Origin: Sinanaerobacter sp. ZZT-01
GTDB lineage: Bacteria > Bacillota > Clostridia > Peptostreptococcales > Anaerovoracaceae
DNA length: 64,000 nucleotides
Reading direction: 5' to 3'
Assembly (NCBI RefSeq): GCF_035621135.1
Contig: NZ_CP141728.1
Coordinates: 3,306,809 to 3,370,808, forward strand
The notes below the pieces were generated by a model that saw only the letters and a list, made by a program, of their open reading frames with translations, was not told the DNA's origin and made no database searches. Of this stretch, positions 35,047-44,227 are shown piece by piece (positions within the stretch are counted from its first letter, which is position 1; each line of letters starts with the position of its first letter). The translations under genes and the position numbers were made by a program.

Positions 35047-36771
35047 TTACCTCACCTCTCTTGTTTTATCATACTTATATTCTTTATATACCCGCGCAAT
35101 CTCTTCTGCAATCTTAATTCCATCCACTGCCGCAGAAACAATTCCACCTGCATATCCTGCTCCCTCTCCTGCCGGATAAATTCCTTCTATGTTACACATA
35201 TACTTTCTATTCCTTAAGATACGGACTGGTGAAGAGCTTCGGCTCTCCAGTGCCGTCATGACCGCATCCTCTCGATCAAATCCTTGGATTTTTCTTCCGA
35301 GAAACGGCAAAGCTTCCTTGATCGACTCCGTAACAAATGCAGGTAAGCACTTTCTTAAGTCTGTCCAACAAACACCAGGCTTATAAGTGGGTTGTATTTT
35401 ATTTTGAACATCCCCAGTATCCTTTGAAGGCATCCGATCATTCAAAAAATCTCCAACTCTTTGCGCAGGTGCATGATAATTCTTCCCGCCAAGTTCAAAA
35501 GCAAGTCTCTCATACTTTTGTTGAAAATATATCCCTGCAAGCGGATGCTCTGACTCAAAATCCTCAGTCCGCACATCTACCAATAATCCACTGTTCGCAT
35601 TTTCCAAATCTCTGCTACGGTAACTCATGCCGTTGGTAACGACACCGCCCTCCTCAGAAGCGGCAGCGATGACCAGACCACCGGGACACATGCAGAACGT
35701 ATAGACGCCTCTCCCATCTCTACAATGATGGGAAAGTTTATAATCAGCAGCTCCAAGGCGGTATTCGCTGTATCGTTTGCCATACTGCGATTCATCAATC
35801 ATAGATTGCGGATGTTCAATTCTTACACCCATAGAAAACGGTTTTTGTTCCATCTCAACAGAGGATTCATGAAGCATCTGAAGCGTATCTCTTGCACTGT
35901 GCCCCAAGGCTAAGACAACAAAATCAGAAGGGATAAATTCGCCTTGATTGACAAATACGCCACTGACACGACCATTCTTTTTTTCAAAAGAAGTCATCTG
36001 GCTTTCAAAATGAATCTCACCTCCTAAATTTAGAATCTGCTCTCTGATATTAACAACCACTTTACGGAGTACATCTGTTCCAATGTGAGGCTTTTGCTTA
36101 TAAAGAATGTCTCTGTTGCTTCCTGCAGCTACCAGCTCTTCCAGAACTTTTCTCACTCTTGGATCTTTTATTTGCGTTGTCAGCTTTCCGTCTGAAAACG
36201 CACCCGCTCCACCTTCACCAAACTGCACATTGGAATGAATGTCTAGCTTTCCATCCTCCCAAAAGCGCTGCACCTCTTCCGTACGTTGCTCCATTGCTCT
36301 TCCCCGTTCCAGTACCAAAGGACGCAAACCCATTTGCGCAAGAAGCAAAGCACAAAACATCCCACAGGGTCCAAATCCAACGACTAAAGGTCGTTTCGTC
36401 ATTCGATTTTTTACATCGACACCACCGTCTAAATTGCTGTTTTGGTCTATACAAATTCTCGGAATCACATATTCATATTGTCTCGCTACAACAGGTTCTA
36501 GTTTTATTTTTTTATTTTTTCTCAATAAAGTTTCTTCTGCGCTTCTGCGTTCTTCTTCATTTTTAAAAGATTTGTTTTCTATTGATGCAAGCTCAAAATC
36601 AATCGAATGAACTCGCTTTATATTTCCTTTATCTCTCGCATCCAGTGACTCCTTTACGATATTCCAAGAGCTAAGTTCTAACTCCTTGCAACGTAACTTT
36701 CTTCGAATGGCGTCCGGCAAATGAGAGAGCGGTTCCATTACATCTAATTTTATTTCATGTATACGTAACAT
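35047..36771 (-). CDS. FAD-dependent dehydrogenase-like protein (COG2509 type)
   Basis: 574 aa. There is an N-terminal domain of about 100 residues, then an FAD Rossmann motif (VVGFGPCGMFCALLLAQMG, about 130-148) with E at the end of the second strand (LERG). FGEGGAGAFSDGKLTT is highly typical of this uncharacterised family, as are GVYTFCMCPGG and the C-terminal FAD-contact EGAGYAGGI. The enzyme's substrate is unknown in the family as far as I know. It lies 3 bp after the BaiN-like flavoprotein gene, forming a two-flavoprotein operon with cobO. Confidence 0.85.
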   Translation of the reverse strand: MLRIHEIKLDVMEPLSHLPDAIRRKLRCKELELSSWNIVKESLDARDKGNIKRVHSIDFELASIENKSFKNEEERRSAEETLLRKNKKIKLEPVVARQYEYVIPRICIDQNSNLDGGVDVKNRMTKRPLVVGFGPCGMFCALLLAQMGLRPLVLERGRAMEQRTEEVQRFWEDGKLDIHSNVQFGEGGAGAFSDGKLTTQIKDPRVRKVLEELVAAGSNRDILYKQKPHIGTDVLRKVVVNIREQILNLGGEIHFESQMTSFEKKNGRVSGVFVNQGEFIPSDFVVLALGHSARDTLQMLHESSVEMEQKPFSMGVRIEHPQSMIDESQYGKRYSEYRLGAADYKLSHHCRDGRGVYTFCMCPGGLVIAAASEEGGVVTNGMSYRSRDLENANSGLLVDVRTEDFESEHPLAGIYFQQKYERLAFELGGKNYHAPAQRVGDFLNDRMPSKDTGDVQNKIQPTYKPGVCWTDLRKCLPAFVTESIKEALPFLGRKIQGFDREDAVMTALESRSSSPVRILRNRKYMCNIEGIYPAGEGAGYAGGIVSAAVDGIKIAEEIARVYKEYKYDKTREVR

Positions 36772-36774
36772 TTT

Positions 36775-38067
36775 TTACTCCTTTGCAGCCGCTTTTCCCG
36801 CTCCATATCCGGAGCTCCAAGCCCATTGTAAATTAAAGCCTCCGCAGCGTCCGTCAACATCAATTAATTCCCCTGCAAAATATAACCCCGGAACCAAAAG
36901 GGATTCCAGCGTTTTCGGATCAATTTCTTCTACCGATATACCACCGCAGGTCACTTGTGCCTCTTTGAATGACTTTGTCCCAGCAAGCTTCAAGTTCCAA
37001 TGCTTCATTAAAAAAGTCAGTTCTTTTATCTTTGATTCTGTCACTCGGTAAACAGCTTCCTCTTTTTTTATTTGGCTGCGATTTAACAGTGCCGCTGCTA
37101 ATTTTTCATGAATCAATCCTTTCAAGAAAAGACTCATCGAGTGCTCTGATTCTCGTTTTTGTTTTTCTATAAGTATATCTAATAATTCGGCTTCCGAAAA
37201 ATTTGGAAACAAATCAATCTCCACCTCATAGGAAGCTAACTCGTCCAAACTTTTAAATCGAACAAATCTGCTGATATTAAAGACACAAATACCGGAAATC
37301 CCTTCTTCCGTAAACTGAATTTCTCCCGTATCGACTGCCAGTTCAGCCCCTTCACAAAGCAATCTCACTTTTCCCTTTGCTCTTACGCCTTTGCAACCTC
37401 CAAAGCTTTTTTTATCACACAAAAGCGGTACCAATGCCGGAATCGGTTTTACTATATGGTGTCCAAATTCTTTCGCAAGCACATAGCCCTCTCCGGTGGA
37501 ACCATATTGCAGTCCTGCCTTTCCTCCTGTTGACAAAATCACTTTTTCGGAAAAAAAGCATGTCGAATCATCAATATCCACTTTAAAAAAATCACCATTT
37601 TTACGAATGTTTTTTACATTAGAAGAAGCTCTCACGCAGATGCCAAGCTGCTGTATTTCTGCTTCCAGTGCTTCCTTAATGATAGCGCCCTGCCCGGAAT
37701 AAGGATAAATACGGCCCTCTGCCTCCTCTCTTGACAAAACACCCATTTGTAAAAAAATTTCCTCCGTCCTGCTCACATCCAGCTGTGAAAGTATGTCAAA
37801 AGAAAAAGGTATCTTCTCTTTTTTTTCATGTGCAGCTGCGACTTCTTCTTGCCCTCTTAGATCATAGGGTGTGCAGTATTTATTCATAAAATTGCAGCGT
37901 CCATTCCCGGTCGCCAATAATTTTTTCCCCAATAAGGTATTTTTTTCTAAGAGAAGAATTTCATTTCCCTTTCCCGTGCTTCTTGCGGCTGCAATGGCTG
38001 CCATCATTCCGGATGCACCACCGCCCACAATCATAATTTTCCATCGACATTTCTTCTCTTTTTGCAT
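36775..38067 (-). CDS. BaiN/HI0933-family flavoprotein
   Basis: 430 aa NAD(P)/FAD-dependent oxidoreductase. The FAD-binding GGGASGMMAAIAAA is near residue 16; ATGNGRCNFMN and YPYSGQGA follow, with the C-terminal FAD loop GELIDVDGRCGGFNLQWAWSSG. Relatives are called aminoacetone oxidase-like or BaiN, named for a bile-acid role that cannot be assumed here. The ATG at 38067 with AAGGAG 7 bases upstream is preferred over an in-frame TTG two codons earlier. First gene of the flavoprotein-cobO unit. Confidence 0.87.
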   Translation of the reverse strand: MQKEKKCRWKIMIVGGGASGMMAAIAAARSTGKGNEILLLEKNTLLGKKLLATGNGRCNFMNKYCTPYDLRGQEEVAAAHEKKEKIPFSFDILSQLDVSRTEEIFLQMGVLSREEAEGRIYPYSGQGAIIKEALEAEIQQLGICVRASSNVKNIRKNGDFFKVDIDDSTCFFSEKVILSTGGKAGLQYGSTGEGYVLAKEFGHHIVKPIPALVPLLCDKKSFGGCKGVRAKGKVRLLCEGAELAVDTGEIQFTEEGISGICVFNISRFVRFKSLDELASYEVEIDLFPNFSEAELLDILIEKQKRESEHSMSLFLKGLIHEKLAAALLNRSQIKKEEAVYRVTESKIKELTFLMKHWNLKLAGTKSFKEAQVTCGGISVEEIDPKTLESLLVPGLYFAGELIDVDGRCGGFNLQWAWSSGYGAGKAAAKE

Positions 38068-38169
38068 ATACAAGCTCCTTCTACCTAAAAGATATAAAAT
38101 AATTATACACTTTTTTTACCTATCAGTCATTTTATTTGTTTGTTTCTTTAAATGGCACTTTACGTCTGC

Positions 38170-38198
38170 TTGTTTTTCACTTTATTTTTTGCTATAAT
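38170..38198 (+). promoter_or_regulatory. Promoter of the ACT/PFL operon
   Basis: TTGTTT, 17-base spacer and perfect TATAAT, about 100 bp before the ACT-gene ATG. Confidence 0.6.
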
Positions 38199-38212
38199 AC
38201 ATTAATTATAAT

Positions 38213-38241
38213 CACTTATGGATTTTTAGAATCCATAAGTG
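38213..38241 (+). promoter_or_regulatory. 5' leader hairpin of the ACT/PFL operon
   Basis: Perfect 12-bp stem CACTTATGGATT/AATCCATAAGTG with a 5-base loop, beginning about 8 bases after the predicted transcript start. No T run follows at once, so it is not a simple terminator. Confidence 0.5.
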
Positions 38242-38300
38242 GTGGTTCCCTTCTTTTTATATGTTATATGGCAATAAAAAATTTCAGAGAGGTAAAAAAT

Positions 38301-38570
38301 ATGAGAGCGGTTATTACAGTCGTAGGAAACGACACAGTCGGGATTCTTTCCAAAGTCAGCGGTATTTGCGCAGAATATAATATTAATGTTGAAGACGTCA
38401 CACAAAGCATACTCCAAGGGGTCTTCGCTATGATTATGATGGTCGATATGAGCCATTGTGCGGTAGATATCCCAACATTAAAGAAGAGCTTCGAAAAAGC
38501 CCAGGAAGAAATGGGTGTTGAAATCCGCCTGACACGTACCGAAGTATTTGATGCGATGCACCGGATTTAA
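38301..38570 (+). CDS. ACT-domain protein (UPF0237)
   Basis: 89 aa, one ACT domain (VVGNDTVGILSKVSGICAEYNINVEDVTQ), the fold that binds amino acids or other small effectors. The open frame runs 55 codons upstream, but the ATG at 38301 with AGAGAGG ahead gives the exact family size. It is followed 44 bp later by the PFL-family gene, a fixed pairing in many Firmicutes, so it is probably its regulatory partner. The ligand is unknown. Confidence 0.92.
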   Translation: MRAVITVVGNDTVGILSKVSGICAEYNINVEDVTQSILQGVFAMIMMVDMSHCAVDIPTLKKSFEKAQEEMGVEIRLTRTEVFDAMHRI

Positions 38571-38614
38571 ATCCTTGCAAAGAACTCATACAATAGAAAG
38601 GATTCTTACACTAT

Positions 38615-39976
38615 ATGATTAATACAAATGATATCTTAGAAACCATTCACATGATTAACGACGAAAGTTTGGATGTCCGAACTGTTACTATGGGTATCTC
38701 TCTTCTGGATTGTGCAGATGAAGATCCAAAAAAAGCCTGTGAAAAAATATACAATAAGATTACCGAAAAAGCAAAGGATTTGGTTCCTGTTGTTGAGAGA
38801 ATCAGCAATGAATACGGTATTCCCGTCGTAAACAAAAGAATCAGCGTAACTCCGATTTCTATGCTGCTGGCAAGTGCTAAAGATGCGAATCCTGTGGATT
38901 ATGCAATTGCCTTGGATCAGGCAGCAAAAAAGGTGGGCGTTAACTTTATCGGTGGATTTTCTGCTCTGGTTCATAAAGGGTTCAGCGCAGGCGATCAAGA
39001 ATTGATTTCCTCCATTCCTGAAGCTTTATCGAAAACAGATTTTGTCTGTTCCTCAGTCAACATTGGTTCTACCAAAAGTGGAATCAATATGGATGCAGTA
39101 AAGATAATGGGAGCCACTATCAAACGTGCCGCAGAGCTTACAAAAGACAAGCAATGTCTAGGTGCTGCAAAATTAGTAGTATTTTGTAATGCTCCAGAAG
39201 ATAATCCGTTCATGGCAGGAGCATTTCACGGTGTAGGAGAACCAGACTGCGTCATCCACGTCGGCGTCAGCGGTCCCGGTGCAGTTCGTGCCGCTCTTGA
39301 AAAAAATGCAAAAGGCTGCCGTACTGATGAAGTTGCCGAGCTGATAAAGCGAACAGCCTTTAAAATTACAAGAATGGGTCAACTTGTGGGAACGCTTGCT
39401 GCTGAAGCTTTAGGTGTACCTTTCGGTATCGTGGACCTCAGTCTTGCACCAACTCCTGCAATCGGAGACAGCGTAGCAAATATTTTAGAAGAAATCGGTT
39501 TAGAAAGCTGCGGCTGCTGTGGTACAACTGCTGCACTTGCCATGTTGAACGATGCCGTAAAAAAAGGCGGTGTCATGGCCAGCAACCATGTCGGAGGTCT
39601 CTCCGGTGCTTTTATTCCAGTCAGTGAAGATGATGGTATGATTGCAGCTGTCCGCAAAGGTAGTTTGACGATGGAAAAGCTGGAAGCCATGACGGCTGTC
39701 TGTTCAGTAGGAATTGATATGGTAATTATTCCCGGAGACACTAGTGATGCGGTTATCAGCGCGCTGATTGCTGACGAAGCCGCAATCGGCATGGTGAACA
39801 GCAAAACCACTGCTGTAAGAGTCATCCCTGCAATCGGAAAGAAAATTGGCGATGAGCTTGACTTTGGAGGACTTCTCGGCTATGCGCCAGTCATGCCGAT
39901 TAGTACCTATTCACCAGAAGTTTTCATAAACCGCGGCGGCAGACTGCCCTCTCCGCTTCAAGCCTTAAAAAATTGA
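38615..39976 (+). CDS. PFL-family protein (UPF0210/DUF711)
   Basis: 453 aa, closely matching the conserved UPF0210 family, which has a pyruvate-formate-lyase-like fold but no glycyl-radical loop that I can see. Characteristic stretches are [51 protein letters not shown] and a Cys-rich [17 protein letters not shown]. Function is unestablished. The ACT gene upstream implies control by a small metabolite. Confidence 0.92.
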   Translation: MINTNDILETIHMINDESLDVRTVTMGISLLDCADEDPKKACEKIYNKITEKAKDLVPVVERISNEYGIPVVNKRISVTPISMLLASAKDANPVDYAIALDQAAKKVGVNFIGGFSALVHKGFSAGDQELISSIPEALSKTDFVCSSVNIGSTKSGINMDAVKIMGATIKRAAELTKDKQCLGAAKLVVFCNAPEDNPFMAGAFHGVGEPDCVIHVGVSGPGAVRAALEKNAKGCRTDEVAELIKRTAFKITRMGQLVGTLAAEALGVPFGIVDLSLAPTPAIGDSVANILEEIGLESCGCCGTTAALAMLNDAVKKGGVMASNHVGGLSGAFIPVSEDDGMIAAVRKGSLTMEKLEAMTAVCSVGIDMVIIPGDTSDAVISALIADEAAIGMVNSKTTAVRVIPAIGKKIGDELDFGGLLGYAPVMPISTYSPEVFINRGGRLPSPLQALKN

Positions 39977-39992
39977 TTAAAGAGGTATTCTA

Positions 39993-40847
39993 TTGTTTCG
40001 ATTTATAAAATCCATACTTCGTATTCTTGTGCTTTGTATTATGGTCAGTGTACTTGTTTACACATATGCCCGGTATTTAGAGCCTAAAATGCTGCAAACC
40101 AAGGACATAACCATTCTTTCCACACAGGTTCAAAACCAAGCGGAAAATTTAACGATTGTTGCATTTGCAGATACGCATTTCAGTGAGTATTATACCTGTA
40201 AAGATTTTCAAAAGGTAGTAACGCAAATCAACAGCCTAAATCCAGATTTAGTTTTTTTCTTAGGTGACTTAATTGATAATTACGATACTTATGATGATGA
40301 TACCAACGAAATATCAAAGCAGTTATCTTCGATTGAAGCAAAAATCGGTAAATTAGCTATTTTCGGTAATCACGATTACGGTGGCGGATCTGAAAATTAT
40401 TATGAAACGATCATGAATGACGGCGGCTTCCATGTTTTAATCAATGAATATTACGGTTTGGACGATTCTGGAATCGGTATTATCGGCATCGATGATATGC
40501 TGATTGGATACGGAAACAGCGAAATCGCGTCCTACAGCCGTCCCGATTACTTTAATCTTGTATTATGTCACGAGCCGGATGTAATTGATGAAATACTGAA
40601 TTATAATGTTGATCTTATGCTCTCCGGACATACCCATGGAAGACAGGTAGATATTCCACTTTTTGACTCCTATATTCTTCCACCTTATGGAAAAAAATAT
40701 CCAAAAGGACACTATACTTTTGAGAATGAACGGAGAACACAGCTTTACGTTAATTCGGGCCTCGGCACCACAAAGCTGCCTTTACGCTTTTTGTCACCGC
40801 CAGAAATTACACATCTTCTTCTTCAATCAGAAACCAACGAAGATTGA
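39993..40847 (+). CDS. Membrane-anchored metallophosphoesterase
   Basis: 284 aa. One N-terminal membrane helix (about 8-24) is followed by an outside-facing calcineurin-like phosphoesterase domain with all metal-site motifs: FADTHF, GDLID, GNHDYGG, CHEPD and GHTHGRQ. The YaeI/YkuE branch has this anchor and acts on lipid-linked or nucleotide substrates, but the substrate here is unknown. TTG start with AGAGG about 7 bases upstream. It begins 16 bp after the PFL gene, so it is probably part of that operon. Confidence 0.88.
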   Translation: MFRFIKSILRILVLCIMVSVLVYTYARYLEPKMLQTKDITILSTQVQNQAENLTIVAFADTHFSEYYTCKDFQKVVTQINSLNPDLVFFLGDLIDNYDTYDDDTNEISKQLSSIEAKIGKLAIFGNHDYGGGSENYYETIMNDGGFHVLINEYYGLDDSGIGIIGIDDMLIGYGNSEIASYSRPDYFNLVLCHEPDVIDEILNYNVDLMLSGHTHGRQVDIPLFDSYILPPYGKKYPKGHYTFENERRTQLYVNSGLGTTKLPLRFLSPPEITHLLLQSETNED

Positions 40848-40901
40848 GCTACTTTTATATAAAGTTTAAGAAGAAAACAAATTGAATTTTCTATTAGGAC
40901 T

Positions 40902-40943
40902 AAAAAAAGAAACACGAAGTGAATCACTTCGTGTTTCTTTTTT
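40902..40943. terminator. Bidirectional terminator between the phosphoesterase and PHP genes
   Basis: Perfect 16-bp stem centred on GAAGTGAATCACTTC with A and T runs outside. It overlaps the stop codon of the PHP gene on the minus strand. Confidence 0.85.
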
Positions 40944-41769
40944 ATGCACTCTTCCCATTTGTATACTCTGAAAAAGCAATTTCATAGGGCTTCCGCTTTT
41001 TATAGAGTGTTACTGTCTTATACCCTAATTTCTTTAACAGTTCGACGGTCTCTTGAAAGCCAGCTCCGATTTCCGGTGCACTATGTGCATCAGAACCGAT
41101 TGTAAGATGCGTACCGCCAAGTTTCTTATAAAGAGATAAAATATCCCAATCCGGCATCAGACCTGCGGAATATTGTCTTAATCCTGAGGTATTGACTTCA
41201 ATCCCTTTTCCTTTTTTAATGACTTCCTTTAGAATCTCCGTTATTTTTTCCTCGTATTCCTCTATAAGATTTATTTTTATTCCGGATCTGGCACAATACC
41301 TTTTTATTAAATCAAAATGAGCTAAGCAATCAAATTTTCCCCATTGAACAAGTTCATAAAGACTATCTATATATTTTTGCATATAAAACGATCGATTGGC
41401 TTGCGTGTAGTCAATATCACCGAAATCAACATCTCCTTTGATCTTATGTGCAGAAGCTAAAACAAAGTCAAAGGGATATTCATTTATCAGCTTTTCGCTG
41501 TAAATTGGATAAATATGTGGCTGACCCAATTCCACCCCATACTTTATCACAAGCAATCCTTTAAAAATTTGGCGTGCCTCTTCTATCTCTTTAAAAAATA
41601 GCTCCGGTTGATAAAAAACATATTCTTGATTCACCTGCGTTGGTTCAAAATGGTCTGTAATTGCAATTTCCTTTACCCCTTTTGAAATGGCAGATTGACA
41701 AACATCCATTAATGTATCTTTACCATCCGTAGAATTTGTTGTGTGTACGTGATAATCATAGTAATACAT
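40942..41769 (-). CDS. PHP-domain phosphatase (HisJ/histidinol-phosphatase type)
   Basis: 275 aa polymerase-and-histidinol-phosphatase fold with trinuclear metal site. DYHVHTTNSTDG at the N-terminus, ITDHFEP, KYGVELGQ, ASAHKIKG, CLAHFDLIKRY and GSDAHSAPEIG supply the ligands. It may be a histidinol-phosphate phosphatase, but no other his gene is near, so other phosphoesters are possible. The ATG at 41769 follows GGAGGTAAAC; an ATG four codons earlier lies ahead of that site. Single-gene unit. Confidence 0.87.
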   Translation of the reverse strand: MYYYDYHVHTTNSTDGKDTLMDVCQSAISKGVKEIAITDHFEPTQVNQEYVFYQPELFFKEIEEARQIFKGLLVIKYGVELGQPHIYPIYSEKLINEYPFDFVLASAHKIKGDVDFGDIDYTQANRSFYMQKYIDSLYELVQWGKFDCLAHFDLIKRYCARSGIKINLIEEYEEKITEILKEVIKKGKGIEVNTSGLRQYSAGLMPDWDILSLYKKLGGTHLTIGSDAHSAPEIGAGFQETVELLKKLGYKTVTLYKKRKPYEIAFSEYTNGKSA

Positions 41770-41871
41770 GTTTACCTCCATCCTTCTCTTTCCCTCAATA
41801 CCTATATTAAATCTGTATGATTAAATCAAGTATAAGCGCAAGTTAAATGCAGGTTAAATTGCAAATAATAT

Positions 41872-42564
41872 TTATCCTGCAATAGATTCCAATTTGCTTT
41901 TAGCTAGTTGAAAACTTCTTTCTAATAATGCGTCCCGTTTTATGTCCTCTAACTTTACCAATCGCTCCTTTGCCTCATTCCAATTTTCCTGATTGATGTA
42001 CAGATAAACTTCATTGATTAATAGGTTCGGTTCCAATGCCTTATTTTTCCGCCACTTTTCAAAGTCCGTTTTATGTTCTTCCATTATTTGAATCGCCATT
42101 TTTGACTCATTCAATAAGAAGTGATAATAAGCTAGATTATGGTAATATATCGCTTTGATAATTCCTGAGAGCGCTTTCTCTTCCATTTGCAGCAACACGT
42201 CTTTGGCTTCTTGATACTGTTGCTTTTCACAGTATGCGACGGAAAGGCTGATGAGGAGCTGATTGCGGTTAAAATCGGATTTTATCTTTTTCAATAATGT
42301 ATCAATCTGCTCAATAAACAAATCCAGCGTTTCTTCCTGATACAGCATCGAGTTCATCCCCATTAATTTTTTTTGGAACTTAAACTGCCAAACTGCATTG
42401 ATGATTCCAGTAAGCAAAATCACAATGATCGAACCGATAATGTATCCACGCATCATTACCGGATACGGGATGTCGCAAACTCCCTGTACGATTAGTAAAA
42501 GAATACCCAAAAGAATACCAATGCCAAATATCACCTTTATTTTATGCTTCCAATACTGACTCAT
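41872..42564 (-). CDS. Membrane-anchored TPR-like protein of unknown function
   Basis: 230 aa. Two membrane helices near the N-terminus (about 12-28 and 37-58) are followed by helical repeats of tetratricopeptide type (YCEKQQYQEAKDVL, YHNLAYYHFLLNESKMAIQIM, YINQENWNEAKERL), likely a protein-binding scaffold in the cytoplasm. The ATG at 42564 with GAGGGGGAAG upstream is the proper start, overlapping the SulP gene's end by 23 bp. It is the third gene of the DUF308-SulP-TPR operon. Confidence 0.75.
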   Translation of the reverse strand: MSQYWKHKIKVIFGIGILLGILLLIVQGVCDIPYPVMMRGYIIGSIIVILLTGIINAVWQFKFQKKLMGMNSMLYQEETLDLFIEQIDTLLKKIKSDFNRNQLLISLSVAYCEKQQYQEAKDVLLQMEEKALSGIIKAIYYHNLAYYHFLLNESKMAIQIMEEHKTDFEKWRKNKALEPNLLINEVYLYINQENWNEAKERLVKLEDIKRDALLERSFQLAKSKLESIAG

Positions 42565-44227
42565 AATCCACTTCCCCCTCCATAATCTCTTTAATATATT
42601 CCTCATTTGCATATACAATTGCATCTGCGGCACTATGAAATAAATGGTTTTCGCCAATTATTTCAATTAAGTTCCCCCTTTTCAGAAGCTCCAGTACCTT
42701 TGGCTGTACACTCGTGAGCATCACCTGTGTCCCATCTTCACTCAAATAGCGTACAGTCTCTACGAGCCCTTGTACGCCTGATAAGTCCATCATAGGCACA
42801 CCTCGCATTGATAAAATCAAAACAGACGTACCCTTTAGCTGCACCAATTGCTGATTCAACTTTTCTACCACAGCAAAAAATATCGTACCTGTAAGATAAG
42901 CAACTTGAACCTGCTTTGGTACAGCAGGAATGTCAATTCCAATTTTCTGTAATCTCATATTATCTACTTTGCTGATTGTAATATCGATATCCGTTAACCG
43001 TATAAGGATGAAAAAAGAAGAGAAGGCCACGCCGATAATAATAGCCTGCGTCAAATCAAGTGCTACCGTTGCCACCATTGTAATGAAAAATTTCATCATG
43101 CCCCATTTAAATTTATGTTCAAATATGTAATTTATATTTTTCCAATCATTCATTCGCCACGCTGTTACCAACAAAACACCTGCTAATGCCGATAATGGAA
43201 TCTCTGACATAACGGGAGTCAATAAAAACATAGATAGGAGCAGTCCTATCGCATGAATAATCCCACAAACTCGTGTCTGTCCTCCTGATTTGATGGCAAC
43301 GCTACTTCTTGCAATTGCAGCAGTAGCCGGAACACCGCCGAAAATAGGAATAAGCATGTTACCAATACCCTGTGCGATTAATTCTTGATCGCCATTCAGC
43401 TTCTCATTTTTCAATTTGCCTGCTGAAGCGCCACAAAGCAAGCTTTCAATCATTGCCAATGCCGCTATAGATAATGCAGGAACAAAAAAATCCCAAAACT
43501 GATTCAACGGTAACTGAAAAATGTCCAAACGTTCCGGTAAAAATAATGTTTTCGGTATCTCTCCGACGACCGCAACCTTAAATTGGAAAAATCCATTAAC
43601 CAACAAGACTAAAATCAAGGAAGCAAGTGAAGATGGGAAAAAAGCATCCCACTTCTTAGGCCACGCCAGCATCACTACGATCACGATACATCCCAAAGCC
43701 AATGTCTCTAGATCAGGCGAAAATCCATATGTAAAATAAGAAAAAAACCTTGCGATCGCCATCTCTCCATGTGAGGAAACTCCAAAGAAATTATCCAGCT
43801 GCCCTAAGGCAATAATAATTGCAATACCCGAAGTAAATCCGGTGATTACCGATGAAGGTATAAATGAAATAATCCTTCCAAGCTTAAAAATCCCAGCTAA
43901 AACCAATAAAATGCCAGCCATAAAGCCGGCGATAAAAATCCCGTTTAATCCATATTTTTGTGCCAGCATAATAAGGATTGCTGTCATCGCACCAGTTGGT
44001 CCTGAAATCTGATAAGATGCACCAGAAAGTCCTCCAATTACAAAACCTCCAATAATTGCAGTTATCAGCCCTGCGGCCGCAGTTGCTCCGCTCCCCACTC
44101 CAAATGCCAAAGCTAATGGCAGAGCGACGGCTGCAACCGTTAACCCTGCCATTACATCTTTCAAAAATCTATGGGGATTATATCCCGTAAATTCTGTCCT
44201 TAATTGATCTATGTATCCTTTAAACAA
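42542..44227 (-). CDS. SulP-family anion transporter with STAS domain
   Basis: 561 aa inner-membrane transporter of the SLC26/SulP family. The N-terminal GLTVAAVALPLALAFGVGSG, ISGPTGAMTAIL (substrate-site loop) and the 14-helix plan are clear. A cytoplasmic STAS domain (about 430-550, SMRGVPMMDLSGV) follows. SulP proteins carry sulfate, bicarbonate or organic acids, and sequence alone does not decide. It starts with TTG overlapping the DUF308 gene end by 8 bp. A carbonic anhydrase at 58.8 kb makes bicarbonate worth considering, as inference only. Confidence 0.9.
   Translation of the reverse strand: MFKGYIDQLRTEFTGYNPHRFLKDVMAGLTVAAVALPLALAFGVGSGATAAAGLITAIIGGFVIGGLSGASYQISGPTGAMTAILIMLAQKYGLNGIFIAGFMAGILLVLAGIFKLGRIISFIPSSVITGFTSGIAIIIALGQLDNFFGVSSHGEMAIARFFSYFTYGFSPDLETLALGCIVIVVMLAWPKKWDAFFPSSLASLILVLLVNGFFQFKVAVVGEIPKTLFLPERLDIFQLPLNQFWDFFVPALSIAALAMIESLLCGASAGKLKNEKLNGDQELIAQGIGNMLIPIFGGVPATAAIARSSVAIKSGGQTRVCGIIHAIGLLLSMFLLTPVMSEIPLSALAGVLLVTAWRMNDWKNINYIFEHKFKWGMMKFFITMVATVALDLTQAIIIGVAFSSFFILIRLTDIDITISKVDNMRLQKIGIDIPAVPKQVQVAYLTGTIFFAVVEKLNQQLVQLKGTSVLILSMRGVPMMDLSGVQGLVETVRYLSEDGTQVMLTSVQPKVLELLKRGNLIEIIGENHLFHSAADAIVYANEEYIKEIMEGEVDYESVLEA

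Noticed and set aside
36159..36610. Long plus-strand frames within the FAD-protein gene
   Set aside because: Two overlapping frames opposite a strongly conserved coding sequence, with low-complexity residues and no start signals.
38236..38250. T-box end (GGTGG-ACC type) before the ACT gene
   Set aside because: Only a loose match (GTGGTTCCC), and the leader from the promoter is far too short for a T-box specifier and antiterminator.
39379..39825. 148-codon minus-strand frame within the PFL gene
   Set aside because: Mirrors the codon pattern of the PFL gene on the other strand; Ala/Ser/Thr-rich and without a ribosome site.
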